A stretch of 64,000 bases of DNA from Eubacterium multiforme (GCF_030813415.1 NZ_JAUSUF010000002.1:248001-312000); one strand, 5' to 3'; counted from the first letter of the stretch, positions 45,838 through 55,409 are shown. Program-made: numbers and translations. Notes: generated from the letters alone by a model not told the origin.

Positions 45838-46350
45838 TTATTGTGCTATACTTTTAACAACATTATCATTAATATCATAAATTGTTATATCACCTTCATC
45901 CTTAGGTAATATATAAGAAAAGGGTTTTGTACTATCAATATGAACTGTTTTAATTGTATGTCCATTATCAATTTTAATTTTACTAACCTTTTTCTTATTC
46001 ATAGATATTAAAACCTTTTCATTGTATTCTTCTATATTAAACTCTAATACACTATCATCTACAGGAAAAGAGCCACCCTTAATAAAAAAATATCCAAAAG
46101 AAAATCCTTTTCTATTAACATAAATAGAGAAAATATTGTTGCTATTACTATTATCATAAAATATCATTGCTGCTATGTTATCTGTTTTACTTTCAGAAAC
46201 ATTCCAATTATCAGGCACTTTTTGAGAATACCTTGCATCTTTTTCAATATTTGATTTAAAAGTTCCAATTTTATTATTAAAATACAAAATCATAAATACA
46301 AGTATTATAAATGTAATACCTAATCCTATATATTTAAATAATCTTTTCAA
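45838..46350 (-). CDS. Hypothetical membrane-anchored protein
   Basis: The 170-residue protein has one N-terminal hydrophobic helix (about residues 8-25) and an extracellular-looking beta-rich body (VPDNWNVSESKTDNIAAMIFYDN near residue 45). It is 28 bases upstream of the ABC exporter genes in the same direction. It may belong to that system. No family is recognised. Confidence 0.55.
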   Translation of the reverse strand: MKRLFKYIGLGITFIILVFMILYFNNKIGTFKSNIEKDARYSQKVPDNWNVSESKTDNIAAMIFYDNSNSNNIFSIYVNRKGFSFGYFFIKGGSFPVDDSVLEFNIEEYNEKVLISMNKKKVSKIKIDNGHTIKTVHIDSTKPFSYILPKDEGDITIYDINDNVVKSIAQ

Positions 46351-46443
46351 AAATTCACCTCACTTAAATATAATTTGTATAAAGATTAAATTTTCATTTG
46401 TACTTCTATATTAAAATATTGATTATAAATTATTTTTTCTAAA

Positions 46444-46950
46444 TTATAGTTCTATAACATTATATTTAAACCCAATAGATTTTATAAATTTTAGCATATC
46501 ATCTATTGATATAAAAATTGTCTTTGTATTATCATTAGGATGAAAACTTATTCTGTTTTCAAGAAAAATTTCTTTATCAAAATAAATTTGAATATCTTTT
46601 TCTGCATTATTTAGTAATCCAAATATAGATACAGCCCCTGGCATCAATTTCATCTTTTCCATTAAAATATCAGCAGAACAGAAGCTAATACGCTTTATTC
46701 CAGTTATTTCATTAAACCTTTTCATATCTAAACGTTTTTTATCATCCATAATAATTAAATAATATTCTGTTTTCTTTTTATTTGTTAAAAATAATGTTTT
46801 TGTTCTTACTCCCTCAATCCCTTCAATATATAAATCAGCTTCTTCAGTAGTTAGTGCTTTTGGATGTTCTACCATTTCAAAACCAATATTTAGTTCCTGT
46901 AGTTTTTCTTTGACTTTTTCATAAGCTCCCATAAATATTCTCTTCACCAT
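46444..46950 (-). CDS. YbaK/ProX-type aminoacyl-tRNA deacylase (PrdX-like)
   Basis: The protein of about 168 residues has the YbaK/ProRS editing fold: YEKVKEKLQELNIGFEMVEHP near the start, KKRLDMKRFNEITGIKRISF and the GAVSIFGLLNN motif. Such proteins remove wrongly attached amino acids from tRNA-Pro. PrdX of C. difficile is a ProX-type protein in the prd locus; here the gene is apart from prd but within 10 kb of it. Start at 46,950 follows AAAGGA; an ATG six codons later is an alternative. Confidence 0.75.
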   Translation of the reverse strand: MVKRIFMGAYEKVKEKLQELNIGFEMVEHPKALTTEEADLYIEGIEGVRTKTLFLTNKKKTEYYLIIMDDKKRLDMKRFNEITGIKRISFCSADILMEKMKLMPGAVSIFGLLNNAEKDIQIYFDKEIFLENRISFHPNDNTKTIFISIDDMLKFIKSIGFKYNVIEL

Positions 46951-47155
46951 TTATCCTTTCTATAATTTATCGTTTTTCCATATATTTAAACATATATTTC
47001 ATATTCTATAACTCATTCCATAGCTCTTTACTTAATTTTAATACTTCTAAAGCTAATTTACTAGGATATTTAGTAAATTACCCTAGGCGTTAAGATTCTT
47101 CAATTCTTTCCCATAAGAAAATACAAATTTTCATATACCTTACCATTTTAAATTA

Positions 47156-47192
47156 AAAAAAGAACTTAAAATTAATTTAAGTTCTTTTTAAT
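47156..47192 (-). terminator. Terminator after the GNAT gene
   Basis: AAAAAGAACTTAAA and TTTAAGTTCTTTTT form a hairpin with T runs, just overlapping the gene's stop. Confidence 0.75.
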
Positions 47193-47685
47193 ATAACTTT
47201 GCCATATAAAATTCATCTTCATACTTTCCATCAATAATAACTGAATCTTTCTTTATACCTTCTATTTCAAATCCACTTTTTTCATAAAGTTTCTTCGCTA
47301 TAGTATTAGAGCAAACTACTGTTAATTCAAGTCTTTTAAGCTTGTTTTCCTTTGCCCATAAATCTAATTTTGAAAATAACTCCTTTCCAATTCCCATGCC
47401 TCTAAATTTTTCTCTTATCCCTACAACAACATATGCTATATGATTAACTCTTATTTGCTCATATCTTTTAGCTGAAAGAAACCCTATTATATTATCTTTA
47501 TTATCTAAAACAATTAAAATTAAATCATTTTCTTTTATGCTTCTTTTAATAATATTTTTTGTTATGTTAATATCCTTTGAACGTTCATTTGGTTCATATA
47601 ACATATATTTTGTTTCTTTATCTAATTCTAAAAGCATATTTAAAAAATTATTAGCATCCTCTATTTTTATTTTTCTAATATAAAT
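47188..47685 (-). CDS. GNAT acetyltransferase with probable ATT start
   Basis: The GNAT core is clear: AYVVVGIREKFRGMGIGKELFSKLDLWAKENKLKRLELTV and TIAKKLYEKSGFEIEG. The first ATG (47,635-47,637) would remove the first beta strand. The same frame extends upstream as YIRKIKIEDANNFLN, a normal GNAT beginning, to three ATT codons 6-12 bases after AGGGAGGAG, then a stop. No ATG, GTG or TTG lies there, so translation may begin at ATT, or the start codon has mutated. Confidence 0.75.
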   Translation of the reverse strand: MYIRKIKIEDANNFLNMLLELDKETKYMLYEPNERSKDINITKNIIKRSIKENDLILIVLDNKDNIIGFLSAKRYEQIRVNHIAYVVVGIREKFRGMGIGKELFSKLDLWAKENKLKRLELTVVCSNTIAKKLYEKSGFEIEGIKKDSVIIDGKYEDEFYMAKLY

Positions 47686-47743
47686 AATAATCTCCTCCCT
47701 AATTTTTTATTTTAATATGAGCTCTACTTTAAAAGTTTTTAAG

Positions 47744-48253
47744 CTAATCTTTATAATTTGTGTTTAATTCTTTTAAAAACTTTTTCATACTCTTATTTGG
47801 TGGATATTCAAATTTATTTTCTATTTCTTTAAATCTATTTATACTATTACCATATAAATTATAATAAAAATTATATACGTTTACTTGTTTAAATTTAGAA
47901 ACTTCCGGACTATATGTACATGAATATTGTATCTCACACTCTGTAGCTCTTAAATCTTTATAATTTTTACCATCTTTTTTTAATTTTTCTTTCCATTTTT
48001 CCAAATCCCTTTTTGTTGTGAAATTTTTTATATATTCTTTCTCAGTATCTCCCACATTTCCCATTACTTTAATTGGAGCAGTATCTAAAATTTCACTTAA
48101 AGAAATTCCAGCTTTTTCTGTAATAAATTTATCTATTTTTTTATGTGCATCCATTTTTTCTAGGTACAATTTACATTTAAAAAATCCTATTATTCCAACT
48201 ATAATAACAAAAACTATACTAAAAGTTATTAATTTCTTTTTCTTCATACTCAT
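47744..48253 (-). CDS. Hypothetical membrane-anchored protein
   Basis: The 169-residue protein has an N-terminal hydrophobic helix (about residues 8-24) and a soluble domain with a CEIQYSCTYSPEVSKF segment, probably outside the cell. I do not recognise a family. It lies beyond the GNAT gene and next to the decayed region. Confidence 0.5.
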   Translation of the reverse strand: MSMKKKKLITFSIVFVIIVGIIGFFKCKLYLEKMDAHKKIDKFITEKAGISLSEILDTAPIKVMGNVGDTEKEYIKNFTTKRDLEKWKEKLKKDGKNYKDLRATECEIQYSCTYSPEVSKFKQVNVYNFYYNLYGNSINRFKEIENKFEYPPNKSMKKFLKELNTNYKD

Positions 48254-48458
48254 CCTCTTTTTTTAATTTATATATCTATATTATAAGTTTCATATACATT
48301 TTTCAATAATTTTAGTTAAATTTTATAATTTTTATAAAATCATTCCTATAAATGATAATATTAATTTAAACTTATATCCTTCCATTAGTCTAAAAAAGCC
48401 ATTTATAAATATATATAAAATAATCATTTATTGTATATTCTGTATAAATCTGATTCTT

Positions 48459-48592
48459 CTAATTTCTCAATAAAATTTTGAATTTAATCCATTTATCAAA
48501 TAAATTTATTCCTTTTTGATTTCTGGATTTAATAGCATATCCAATGGCATCTTCCTTGCTTATTTCAGCAGATTCACATTTACTATTTTCTT
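48459..48592 (-). pseudogene. Short coding remnant
   Basis: A frame of about 43 codons without a start contains SAEISKEDAIGYAIKSRNQK and ends in a stop. An in-frame TAA lies right upstream. It looks like the C-terminal piece of a lost gene, in the decayed element zone. Confidence 0.35.
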
Positions 48593-48631
48593 AAAAAAAT
48601 TTTTCTTTTATTACATTCATAGCTACCTTTT

Positions 48632-49318
48632 TTATTTGTATCTTTGCTTATTCTTAATTAACTCATTAATTATATTTTGTTTTTGTTGTAACTCATTCTT
48701 AAATTTTTTTAGTGCAATTTCTTCTCTTTCATCCAGTTCTTTTAATTTTGTTTCTTGTTTTTTTATAGAATTACATATTTCTTTACTTAATTCATTTTCA
48801 CTTTCACCTCCACTATAAAGTTCCAAACCTTCTATTACTTCTTTAATGGTTTTAGATCTAATATTATCTTTTTTTATAATCTTTAATAATGATAAAAAGG
48901 TATCATATACATCATCAGATTCTTGAAATATTTCATTAAAACCATTTATATTTCCAACAGTCTTTATTCTGGAATATATTAAATCATATATTCTATTAGA
49001 AAGTTTTTTTATTTTTATTTGATAATCTAAAAACTCTAAATATAAATCATTTTCTTTTTCATCTTTATAAGATACCTTTTTTATTTCCCTTTCTATTTTC
49101 ATTTTTTGTAATTCTATTTTATCTATATCATTTAATTCTTTATTAAAATAAATAAATGGAACATTAAATAATTTTTCTAACTTTTCTTTATGTTTTTCTG
49201 AAACCTTACTTCTTCCCTTTACCCAACTGTTTACTACTTGTCTTGTAACCCCACACTCTTCACCCAATTTAACAAAATTTAAATCATTTAATTTACATAA
49301 ATATTCTATTCCTATCAT
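48632..49318 (-). CDS. XRE-family regulator with long coiled coil
   Basis: The 228-residue protein begins with an HTH (LCKLNDLNFVKLGEECGVTRQVVNSWVKGR), followed by long Lys/Glu-rich helices that should form a coiled coil (about residues 65-110 and 170-225). This arrangement occurs in phage and plasmid regulators. Its intact state among decayed neighbours is notable. The ATG is preceded by AAGGAGA. Confidence 0.65.
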   Translation of the reverse strand: MIGIEYLCKLNDLNFVKLGEECGVTRQVVNSWVKGRSKVSEKHKEKLEKLFNVPFIYFNKELNDIDKIELQKMKIEREIKKVSYKDEKENDLYLEFLDYQIKIKKLSNRIYDLIYSRIKTVGNINGFNEIFQESDDVYDTFLSLLKIIKKDNIRSKTIKEVIEGLELYSGGESENELSKEICNSIKKQETKLKELDEREEIALKKFKNELQQKQNIINELIKNKQRYK

Positions 49319-49448
49319 ATTTATTCTCCTTTATCTTACTTTGTATCATATTTATATGATAATGCTTTTATAATACAAAGTAAGATAAAACTTTTACTAT
49401 TTACATATTATTAATAAAATAATATGATTAGAATAAGTATTTTATGTT

Positions 49449-49979
49449 TTAAATTCTGTACATATCAACTCCTTGCCTATCGTTTTGCTCGATATGTAAT
49501 TTATTCCTATTTCCAACAACACCTATTACTTCTTCTATATAAATATAATATTCTTGTTCATGCTCATCCCTTACAAATATTCTCAAGGAGTTTTCTTCTA
49601 TAGTTTCATATCCTAAAAGTTTAAAATACTCTCCATTAATGATTAAGTCTCCATGATCTTCTTCTAATACTATAAATAAAAAGGCATTTATTTCTTGAAC
49701 GTTAAAACTTTCTTCTTGAGCTATTTTACCGCTAAATGGTATTGTTCCTTCTCTTTCATTTATAAACTTTATACAATTTTCTTTTAATTTTAAAATTTCT
49801 TTAAAACTTAATTCTTCTATAGTATCTAATTTACATATAAAATTATTAAATTCCTTTCCTGTGCTATCATCCATTTTTCCAATATCTCTAACTATCCTTA
49901 AATGAGTTCTAAAGTTTCTAAAACTTTCCTTAATATCTCTTATTTTCATATCCTCAGTAATAAGTTCTAAATTTTCCAT
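49449..49979 (-). CDS. Hypothetical element protein
   Basis: This protein of about 176 residues begins MENLELITEDMKIRDIKESF and has two halves: a helical N-terminal half and a beta-rich C-terminal half (DLIINGEYFKLLGYETIEENSLRIFVRDEHEQEYYIYIEEV). The ATG is chosen because AAGGAGAG lies 9 bases upstream. It is followed by a broken phage-type gene. The function is unknown. Confidence 0.5.
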   Translation of the reverse strand: MENLELITEDMKIRDIKESFRNFRTHLRIVRDIGKMDDSTGKEFNNFICKLDTIEELSFKEILKLKENCIKFINEREGTIPFSGKIAQEESFNVQEINAFLFIVLEEDHGDLIINGEYFKLLGYETIEENSLRIFVRDEHEQEYYIYIEEVIGVVGNRNKLHIEQNDRQGVDMYRI

Positions 49980-50000
49980 AATCATTCTCTCCTTCACATT

Positions 50001-50199
50001 TTATATAAATCTAAAAACATCTTTAAATTGTTGCTTACAGGTTTCAAAGTCTACTATTCCAAGCTTTATATACATACTATCACCATTTATGATTGTTATA
50101 GTTCCTAGAACACCCTTCCAATCTTGGACTATACATTCTTACTATTGCTCCAACTTTAAACTGCCTATAGTACTTGTATTCGTTTAAATAAACTAACAA
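50001..50199 (-). pseudogene. Frameshifted small phage-type gene
   Basis: Starting at TTG after AAAGGAG, the frame reads LLVYLNEYKYYRQFKVGAI and then must shift to continue as GVLGTITIINGDSMYIKLG and ending DVFRFI. The two parts form one plausible small protein split by a frameshift. Confidence 0.5.
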
Positions 50200-50519
50200 A
50201 ATATTACTCCTTTCTCCTTATTACATATACAAATTTGCTATACTGTTAAGATCTGTACTATCTACATATTCATAAAAATTATCAAAATTATCTTTCAAAT
50301 GATTAACTTATAGCCAATTTTTATAATCTAATATTTTTCTATCATTTATATGTCTTTCTTTGCTATTTAAAAACTTCATTTTAATAACTTCCTTTATTTT
50401 AAAATATTTAATTTTAGAACTGCTTTAGAATGTACTAGATAATGTACTTAGCTGCTATTAAGATTTGTTTTCTTCGTTATCTACGTCTATAGTATAATAT
50501 CACTAAAGAGATGATTTGT

Positions 50520-50728
50520 ATGATTAAAATGAAACTACATATTTTATTAGCAGATAAAAGAATGACATAAAAAGAATTATCTGATATTACCCGCTTATTA
50601 AAAATGCAATTGGAAGTTATTGCAATGAATCTAATAAACATATTGTAAAAGAACATTTAGATATTCTGTTTAAATTTTTTAATTGTAAAGTTCAAGATAT
50701 TGTAGAATATGCAGATAATTCTAAATAA
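50520..50728 (+). pseudogene. Broken XRE-type HTH gene
   Basis: The frame begins MIKMKLHILLADKRMT, has an in-frame TAA, continues KELSDIT, and then shifts frame to NESNKHIVKEHLDILFKFF. With one nonsense codon and one frameshift repaired it would be a small Cro/CI-type HTH protein of about 70 residues. A terminator follows at 50,736. Confidence 0.6.
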
Positions 50729-50735
50729 CCCTAAT

Positions 50736-50770
50736 CATAAGATCTGAATTTAATTATTCAGGTCTTATTT
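50736..50770 (+). terminator. Terminator after the broken HTH gene
   Basis: AAGATCTGAAT and ATTCAGGTCTT form a hairpin followed by ATTTAATTT. Confidence 0.7.
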
Positions 50771-51014
50771 AATTTAGATTATAGAACTCAATTTTAGATT
50801 TGTCAATATAATTTAAATATTTAATTATAACATACATTAATATTTAAAGTCAATAATTTTAATATTATTTTTATTATAAAAAAATAATCTAAATTTAATA
50901 TAAATAGCTATATTTTTGTAATATTTTTACTAATATGTTTATTTATATAACAATTACACCTATTTTTCAATGTATATTTTTAATATTATTTTTATTTATA
51001 AAAATTCAATAAAA

Positions 51015-51240
51015 ATTGCTAGATGTATTATAGAATTGGAGAGAATAAAGGAATTTAGACAACGGAGTGCAGGTAAGATAAGTTTAGAGCAAGATAATCT
51101 TACTCCAAAATATTCTCAATCTGATATGGCAGAACAACTTGAAATGACTAGACAACAACTTCAAGATTATAAAAATTAACTAACCTTATTCCAGAACTAC
51201 AATATATAGTTGAAAATGGTTCAATGAAATTTTCCTTTTT
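51015..51240 (+). pseudogene. ParB-like HTH remnant
   Basis: The frame contains ELERIKEFRQRSAGKIS, then SQSDMAEQLEMTRQQLQDYKN and, after a frameshift near 51,175, LTNLIPELQYIVENGSMKF. This order matches the HTH region of phage ParB/methyltransferase-linked proteins. Both the N-terminal nuclease domain and the end are missing. Confidence 0.5.
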
Positions 51241-51339
51241 TAATATTATTTTAATTTGCTAAAAAAATAAGGATGTATCTTATAAATACACCTTTGAGTT
51301 TTTGTGGTCCTGTTTCAGGACTAGGCATTGATTATTTAT

Positions 51340-51583
51340 TTTTATATAAATCAATTTCTTTCTTTTTTCTTCAATCTTTTTAATTAATTCACTAGAATTT
51401 TTACCAATATTTATAAGTTCTAATATTGATCTTTTTCTATACTCAATAACCATATCATTATATTAATTTATTAATCTCTCTTCTTTATATTCTTCCTTTA
51501 TTTTTTCTATTTCCTTTTTACTGTTAAATCACTTTTTATATCTAATATATCATCATATTTTTTAAAACCATCTAAATTTACCA
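51340..51583 (-). pseudogene. Broken coiled-coil gene
   Basis: The frame begins MVNLDGFKKYDDILDIKSDL, shifts near 51,525 and carries an in-frame TAA before reading ILELINIGKNSSELIKKIEE. It is a decayed small helical protein. On the plus side at 51,301-51,330 a hairpin with GTCCTG/CAGGAC may be its terminator. Confidence 0.45.
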
Positions 51584-51760
51584 TTTATACTATCTCCTAA
51601 AATTCTTTTATACTTCCATTCTAAGAAAACAATTCATAAATTCAATATATATTATAAAGTATTTATATATAATTAAAATAAATTATTAAATTTTATTTAA
51701 AGTTAATTCATTTGCATTTAAATATATACTGGAATAACATATATTATGAGGTGTTTATTT

Positions 51761-52261
51761 ATGACAACAATATCTGATATTTATAGTTTAATTGGTGCAA
51801 TAGGAGGTGTTTTGGGAACAACTTTTGGTGGAATAGGAATGTTTTTAAATTGGAAAACTCATAGAGATATTAAAAGACCAAAAATTAAATTAAACATAAT
51901 TAAAAATGACGAGAAAAGTGTTTATAATGATTATGATTTAATAATAGAAAATATATCATTAGAAAATCTTTATGATTTTTCTGTAAAATTAAAAGAATTA
52001 GATCAATTAGATTGCCAAAGTGTAATTAAAGGTAGTTATATATTTAAAAGTATTATACCTAATTTTAATATAGGTCAGAAATATAGAACATATTTGTTTA
52101 ATCCTACTAAGTGTAAAGATAGAATTCAAGAATTAAATTTTATAATACAATATCGTTTAAAGCCAAAAAGGAAAATTTATACAGAACATTATATTTTTAA
52201 TATTAATGCTTTTAGAAATGTATCAATAAAATATAGAGAAGAAAATACGAAAAATTTATAA
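51761..52261 (+). CDS. Hypothetical protein with N-terminal membrane helix
   Basis: A protein of about 166 residues begins MTTISDIYSLIGAIGGVLG, with a hydrophobic Gly-rich helix (about residues 8-28). A soluble beta-rich domain follows (IENISLENLYDFSVKLKELDQLD). ATGAGGTG precedes the chosen ATG. It resembles small phage or mobile-element immunity-type proteins in layout, but I cannot assign a family. Confidence 0.5.
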   Translation: MTTISDIYSLIGAIGGVLGTTFGGIGMFLNWKTHRDIKRPKIKLNIIKNDEKSVYNDYDLIIENISLENLYDFSVKLKELDQLDCQSVIKGSYIFKSIIPNFNIGQKYRTYLFNPTKCKDRIQELNFIIQYRLKPKRKIYTEHYIFNINAFRNVSIKYREENTKNL

Positions 52262-52454
52262 ACAAGATTAGATATATTAGTACCTTTTGTTAATTCTTTC
52301 GACTTACTTTTGGCAACATATCATTACTATCGGCTATAGTCCCATTAGAATCGTCTATTTGTAACTCTGCTCCATAAATATATTAAGTTGAATCCTACTT
52401 ATTTATATTTACATAAGAATAATCAATGTTATTTATTAATTTCTTAAATAATTA

Positions 52455-52765
52455 TTTAAGGTTGACACAGATACTTCTTTTCCAATATCTCTTCTATTAT
52501 TTTAATAATTTGTTCTTAAATATTTTTCATCGGCTATAAAACTATATTTTCCTCTTTCTTTAGTAAATTCAATATATTCTTCAACTATACTTTTATTTAC
52601 TTTGTTTATATCAAAAATCTCTTTTTCCTCTAAATACTTAGTAAATAAAATGAATAATTGATAATAACTTTTAATAGTTTTGGGTGATAATCCTTTTAAA
52701 GTACAATGGTCTATAAAATCTTGAATATATGCAGCATAACATCTTTTACTCTTAATTAACGGCAT
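52455..52765 (-). pseudogene. Truncated tyrosine recombinase
   Basis: The protein fragment MPLIKSKRCYAAYIQDFIDH...VEEYIEFTKERGKYS aligns with the N-terminal 80 residues of the recombinase at 55,410-56,395. After a stop, NRRDIGKEVSVST continues the similarity in another frame. The catalytic domain is missing. It starts after TAGGAGG, like its relative. Confidence 0.75.
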
Positions 52766-53069
52766 AAAAAAAATACCTCCTATCTATTAAGTTTATAAAC
52801 TCAATAAACAGAAAGTATTTTTAATACTATCTCTAAATATTTATTGTACTTCTTTAAAAAAAATTAGTAGCTATTTTATAATGTTTATCCCTATAGCGTT
52901 TTTAACTTTCCCTCAGCCAAACGGTTTTAATATCATTTTAAAATTTAATTTTAATAAAAACATACAATAGAATATAATATTTGTTGCATATAACTTTAAT
53001 ATTATAAATATATTTATCAAGAAAAGTTTAATATATTTTATTAATTATATGCTTTATTAAATTACATAA
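52766..53069. other. Recombinase leader and AT-rich spacer
   Basis: Just upstream of the truncated recombinase is a near-palindrome around TTTATAAA (52,788-52,811) next to its ribosome-binding site. The rest is AT-rich with no gene seen. Confidence 0.4.
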
Positions 53070-53648
53070 TTATTTTAAAGCAAATTGAATATCATCGTCT
53101 TGAGCTATAACCAAATTAGTTTTACTTAAATCTAAATCCTTAGGCACATCAAAAACTAAATAAGTTTTCTTTGTTATTCCCGGATTAAATTTATCATAAA
53201 CACCTATAAAATCTTTATTATTGTTATAAATACTTTGTTGAGAATTCATATTACCAGAAGCATCAAATGAATTATCATCTATTTCATATGATTTGCCATC
53301 ATTATTTAAGGTAAAATCATGTGAATCATATTGAATAGGGTCTTTAGATTCATTTTTTAATGAAAGTTCTATTATTATAAATTTACCATTAGCTTTAGAT
53401 TTACCAGCTTCATTGCTAATATTTTTTGTTTCTTTAACTTTTAATACCTTTACTCCAACATCTCCTATTTTACTTTGTTCATTAAGTTTTACAACTTTAT
53501 TTTTAGATTCTTGTGTTTGAGATTGCGATTTATTATTAGAATTATCACTTGAAGAACTTCCTGAACTTCCTATGGCAATTAGTATGATAACTATAATAAT
53601 AAGCCAAAACCACCATTTTTTATAAATTGGTTTTTTAATTTTATCCAT
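53070..53648 (-). CDS. DUF4352 domain membrane-anchored protein
   Basis: The 192-residue protein has a KPIYKKWWFWLIIIVIILIAIG membrane anchor (about residues 6-27), a Ser/Asn/Gln-rich linker, and a C-terminal immunoglobulin-like DUF4352 domain (VKVLKVKETKNIS; KFIIIELSLKNESKDPIQYDS; TYLVFDVPKDLDLSKTNLV). Such proteins are common in Gram-positive bacteria and their phages, at the cell surface. AGGAGGT precedes the ATG. Confidence 0.75.
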   Translation of the reverse strand: MDKIKKPIYKKWWFWLIIIVIILIAIGSSGSSSSDNSNNKSQSQTQESKNKVVKLNEQSKIGDVGVKVLKVKETKNISNEAGKSKANGKFIIIELSLKNESKDPIQYDSHDFTLNNDGKSYEIDDNSFDASGNMNSQQSIYNNNKDFIGVYDKFNPGITKKTYLVFDVPKDLDLSKTNLVIAQDDDIQFALK

Positions 53649-53773
53649 ATGTATACCTCCTATTTGAAATTTATTTAACCATTAAGAATGGTATCACTAT
53701 TTTTTAAACATAGTGTTAAATAACATACTATATTTTTTAAACTTTAAAACCAAATCATACTTTTATATAATAT

Positions 53774-54058
53774 TTATTTTACTCTAAACTTAAAGCAAAT
53801 AGCTCCATCAAACTTATATTCACTAGTAAAGAGATCTATTGCTTTCTTATAGCTATTAAAACTAAAGCTACCGTATCTAAAATCTAAATACTGGTATAGC
53901 TCTTCTTTTGACTTTCTTTTGTTTAAGTCTTTTATCTGATTAACCTTCTTCTCAGTCTCCTCTTGTAAATGTTCCCTTACTATTTTCCTAGCTATCAGTA
54001 TCTCGCCTGTATCTAAATGTACATACTCTGTACATCTTTCTCTTGTTATACTAATTAT
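53774..54058 (-). CDS. Hypothetical protein with probable ATA start
   Basis: A 94-residue frame (ITRERCTEYVHLDTGEIL ... EELYQYLDFRYGSFSFNSYKK) is open from an ATA codon lying 7 bases after GGGAGG. No ATG, GTG or TTG is available near the site. Either ATA initiates, or the gene lost its start. Its base composition is slightly richer in GC than the flanks, like the next two genes. I recognise no family. Confidence 0.5.
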   Translation of the reverse strand: MISITRERCTEYVHLDTGEILIARKIVREHLQEETEKKVNQIKDLNKRKSKEELYQYLDFRYGSFSFNSYKKAIDLFTSEYKFDGAICFKFRVK

Positions 54059-54125
54059 AGTATTACCTCCCGTTACTTATATTTCAGTAAGTAATACAAA
54101 TAAAAAGAGCCGTCGTTGCAGCTCT

Positions 54126-54280
54126 CTACCTCTTTCCTCCGTATGTCCTATCTATTATATCGTCCAACTCCTTTAATTCCTGCTCCTCTTTCTTGATTAA
54201 CGCCGGTCTTTTACTTATAGCTAACCATACTAGTCTTACCTAACAATTATAGTTCTTATTTTAAAGGTTTCTATAGGCAT
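54126..54280 (-). pseudogene. Frameshifted small gene
   Basis: The frame MPIETFKIRTIIVR ends at TAA, but in the next frame VRLVWLAISKRPALIKKEE and LKELDDIIDRTYGGKR follow directly. One inserted base would separate them. It is just downstream of the HEPN-like gene. Confidence 0.45.
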
Positions 54281-54286
54281 TACTAC

Positions 54287-54865
54287 TTATCTACCCCTTT
54301 TTAATATGTCTGAATTCTCATTAAGTATATTAATTTTCCATTCTAAGAAATTCTCTGCTATTGTACTGTTTACTGATTGACAGAATACTACTACCTCTGA
54401 ATATAAACTTGCTAATAACAATCTCAATCTTATATCAAAAGTTTCTTGTGAAAACATAGTACTAATTTTTAAATCCTCACTATATTCCTCTTTTTGTTCA
54501 CTATTCATCAAATCGTACATTTCTTTAAAGTCTATTTCTGTTATCTCAAAGTCCACACTATGACCATACTTATTTCTTATTGTATTAAACTTTTTAAGTA
54601 CAGTATATAAATCCTTATCTATCAATCCTATCCCATAACATAGATTTAACTTCTCTTTAAAGTACTTTAAATGCAATACTTTATAATTTTTAGTACCTAA
54701 TCTTAGTAGTTCCTCTAACTCTGCCTCAATATATAAGTGTGCTTTTAATACAATAGCTAACGTATCGTCTCTTTTTGTAGCCTGTATAAACTCCTTTCTT
54801 TTTTTTATATGAATTTCACTATCTTCGTTAAATTTTAACTTTCTAAGATTGTTTATATATTCCAT
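54287..54865 (-). CDS. HEPN-like protein (MtlR/DUF4145-type)
   Basis: The 192-residue all-helical protein contains FNTIRNKYGHSVDF near residue 97, matching the Rx4H motif of HEPN domains, and VLKAHLYIEAELEELLRL as an earlier helix of the same family. HEPN proteins are often RNases in toxin-antitoxin or defence systems, though MtlR-type members are not. No clear antitoxin is next to it, but the frameshifted gene downstream is tiny and charged. It starts after GAGTGG. Confidence 0.6.
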   Translation of the reverse strand: MEYINNLRKLKFNEDSEIHIKKRKEFIQATKRDDTLAIVLKAHLYIEAELEELLRLGTKNYKVLHLKYFKEKLNLCYGIGLIDKDLYTVLKKFNTIRNKYGHSVDFEITEIDFKEMYDLMNSEQKEEYSEDLKISTMFSQETFDIRLRLLLASLYSEVVVFCQSVNSTIAENFLEWKINILNENSDILKRGR

Positions 54866-55409
54866 ATTACCACTCCTATCTATAAATACATTATACCTAA
54901 TTATTGAATTTTTTCTAATGTATATCTATTAGGTTAAGTAAATACTTTAGTTTAAGTAGTGTAGCGTCTAATACGCCTGTATAAGCGTTCAGCTATCATT
55001 CTTACGGTCAGTGGACAATAGTATTAATAACAAACTCATTCCTGTCCTAAGTTCTAATACTGTACTGTTCACAGATCATCATCAGTACGTCCATCGCCTA
55101 ATGTTTTTGATAACTCAGTACCATTCAAACTGAGGATTTACGCCTGTATCCTTGACTACACAGACGTAGATGTACTCATATCTTTTTGGTAACTTTTTTT
55201 CATACCGTGAGAAACTATAAACCCAGCTAGGACAGGTTATTTTTTAAGCTGATTACTCTCTCAACAACTACTTTATTACAGCTCTAGCCTGTGCTAAAAT
55301 GTAGTAGAGATTTTCAATATTAAGTTTTTAAAGATTTTCTTTAATCTCTGTTTTGTGTTTTTTGAATAATCTCGTTAGGAGCTGGTATTCCGAGTATTAG
55401 CTCCTCTTT
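54866..55409 (-). other. Decayed coding DNA
   Basis: There is no intact gene, but the minus strand shows scattered protein-like frames in different registers: LPKRYEYIYVCVVKDTGVNPQ, then LNGTELSKTLGDGRTDDDL and LTVRMIAERLYRRIRRYTT. Composition is richer in GC than the surroundings. This looks like one frameshifted gene. Confidence 0.5.

Noticed and set aside
54866-55409. Structured non-coding RNA (higher GC and a terminator-like hairpin)
   Set aside because: Protein-like segments in several minus-strand frames explain it better as a decayed gene. No RNA family pattern was recognised.
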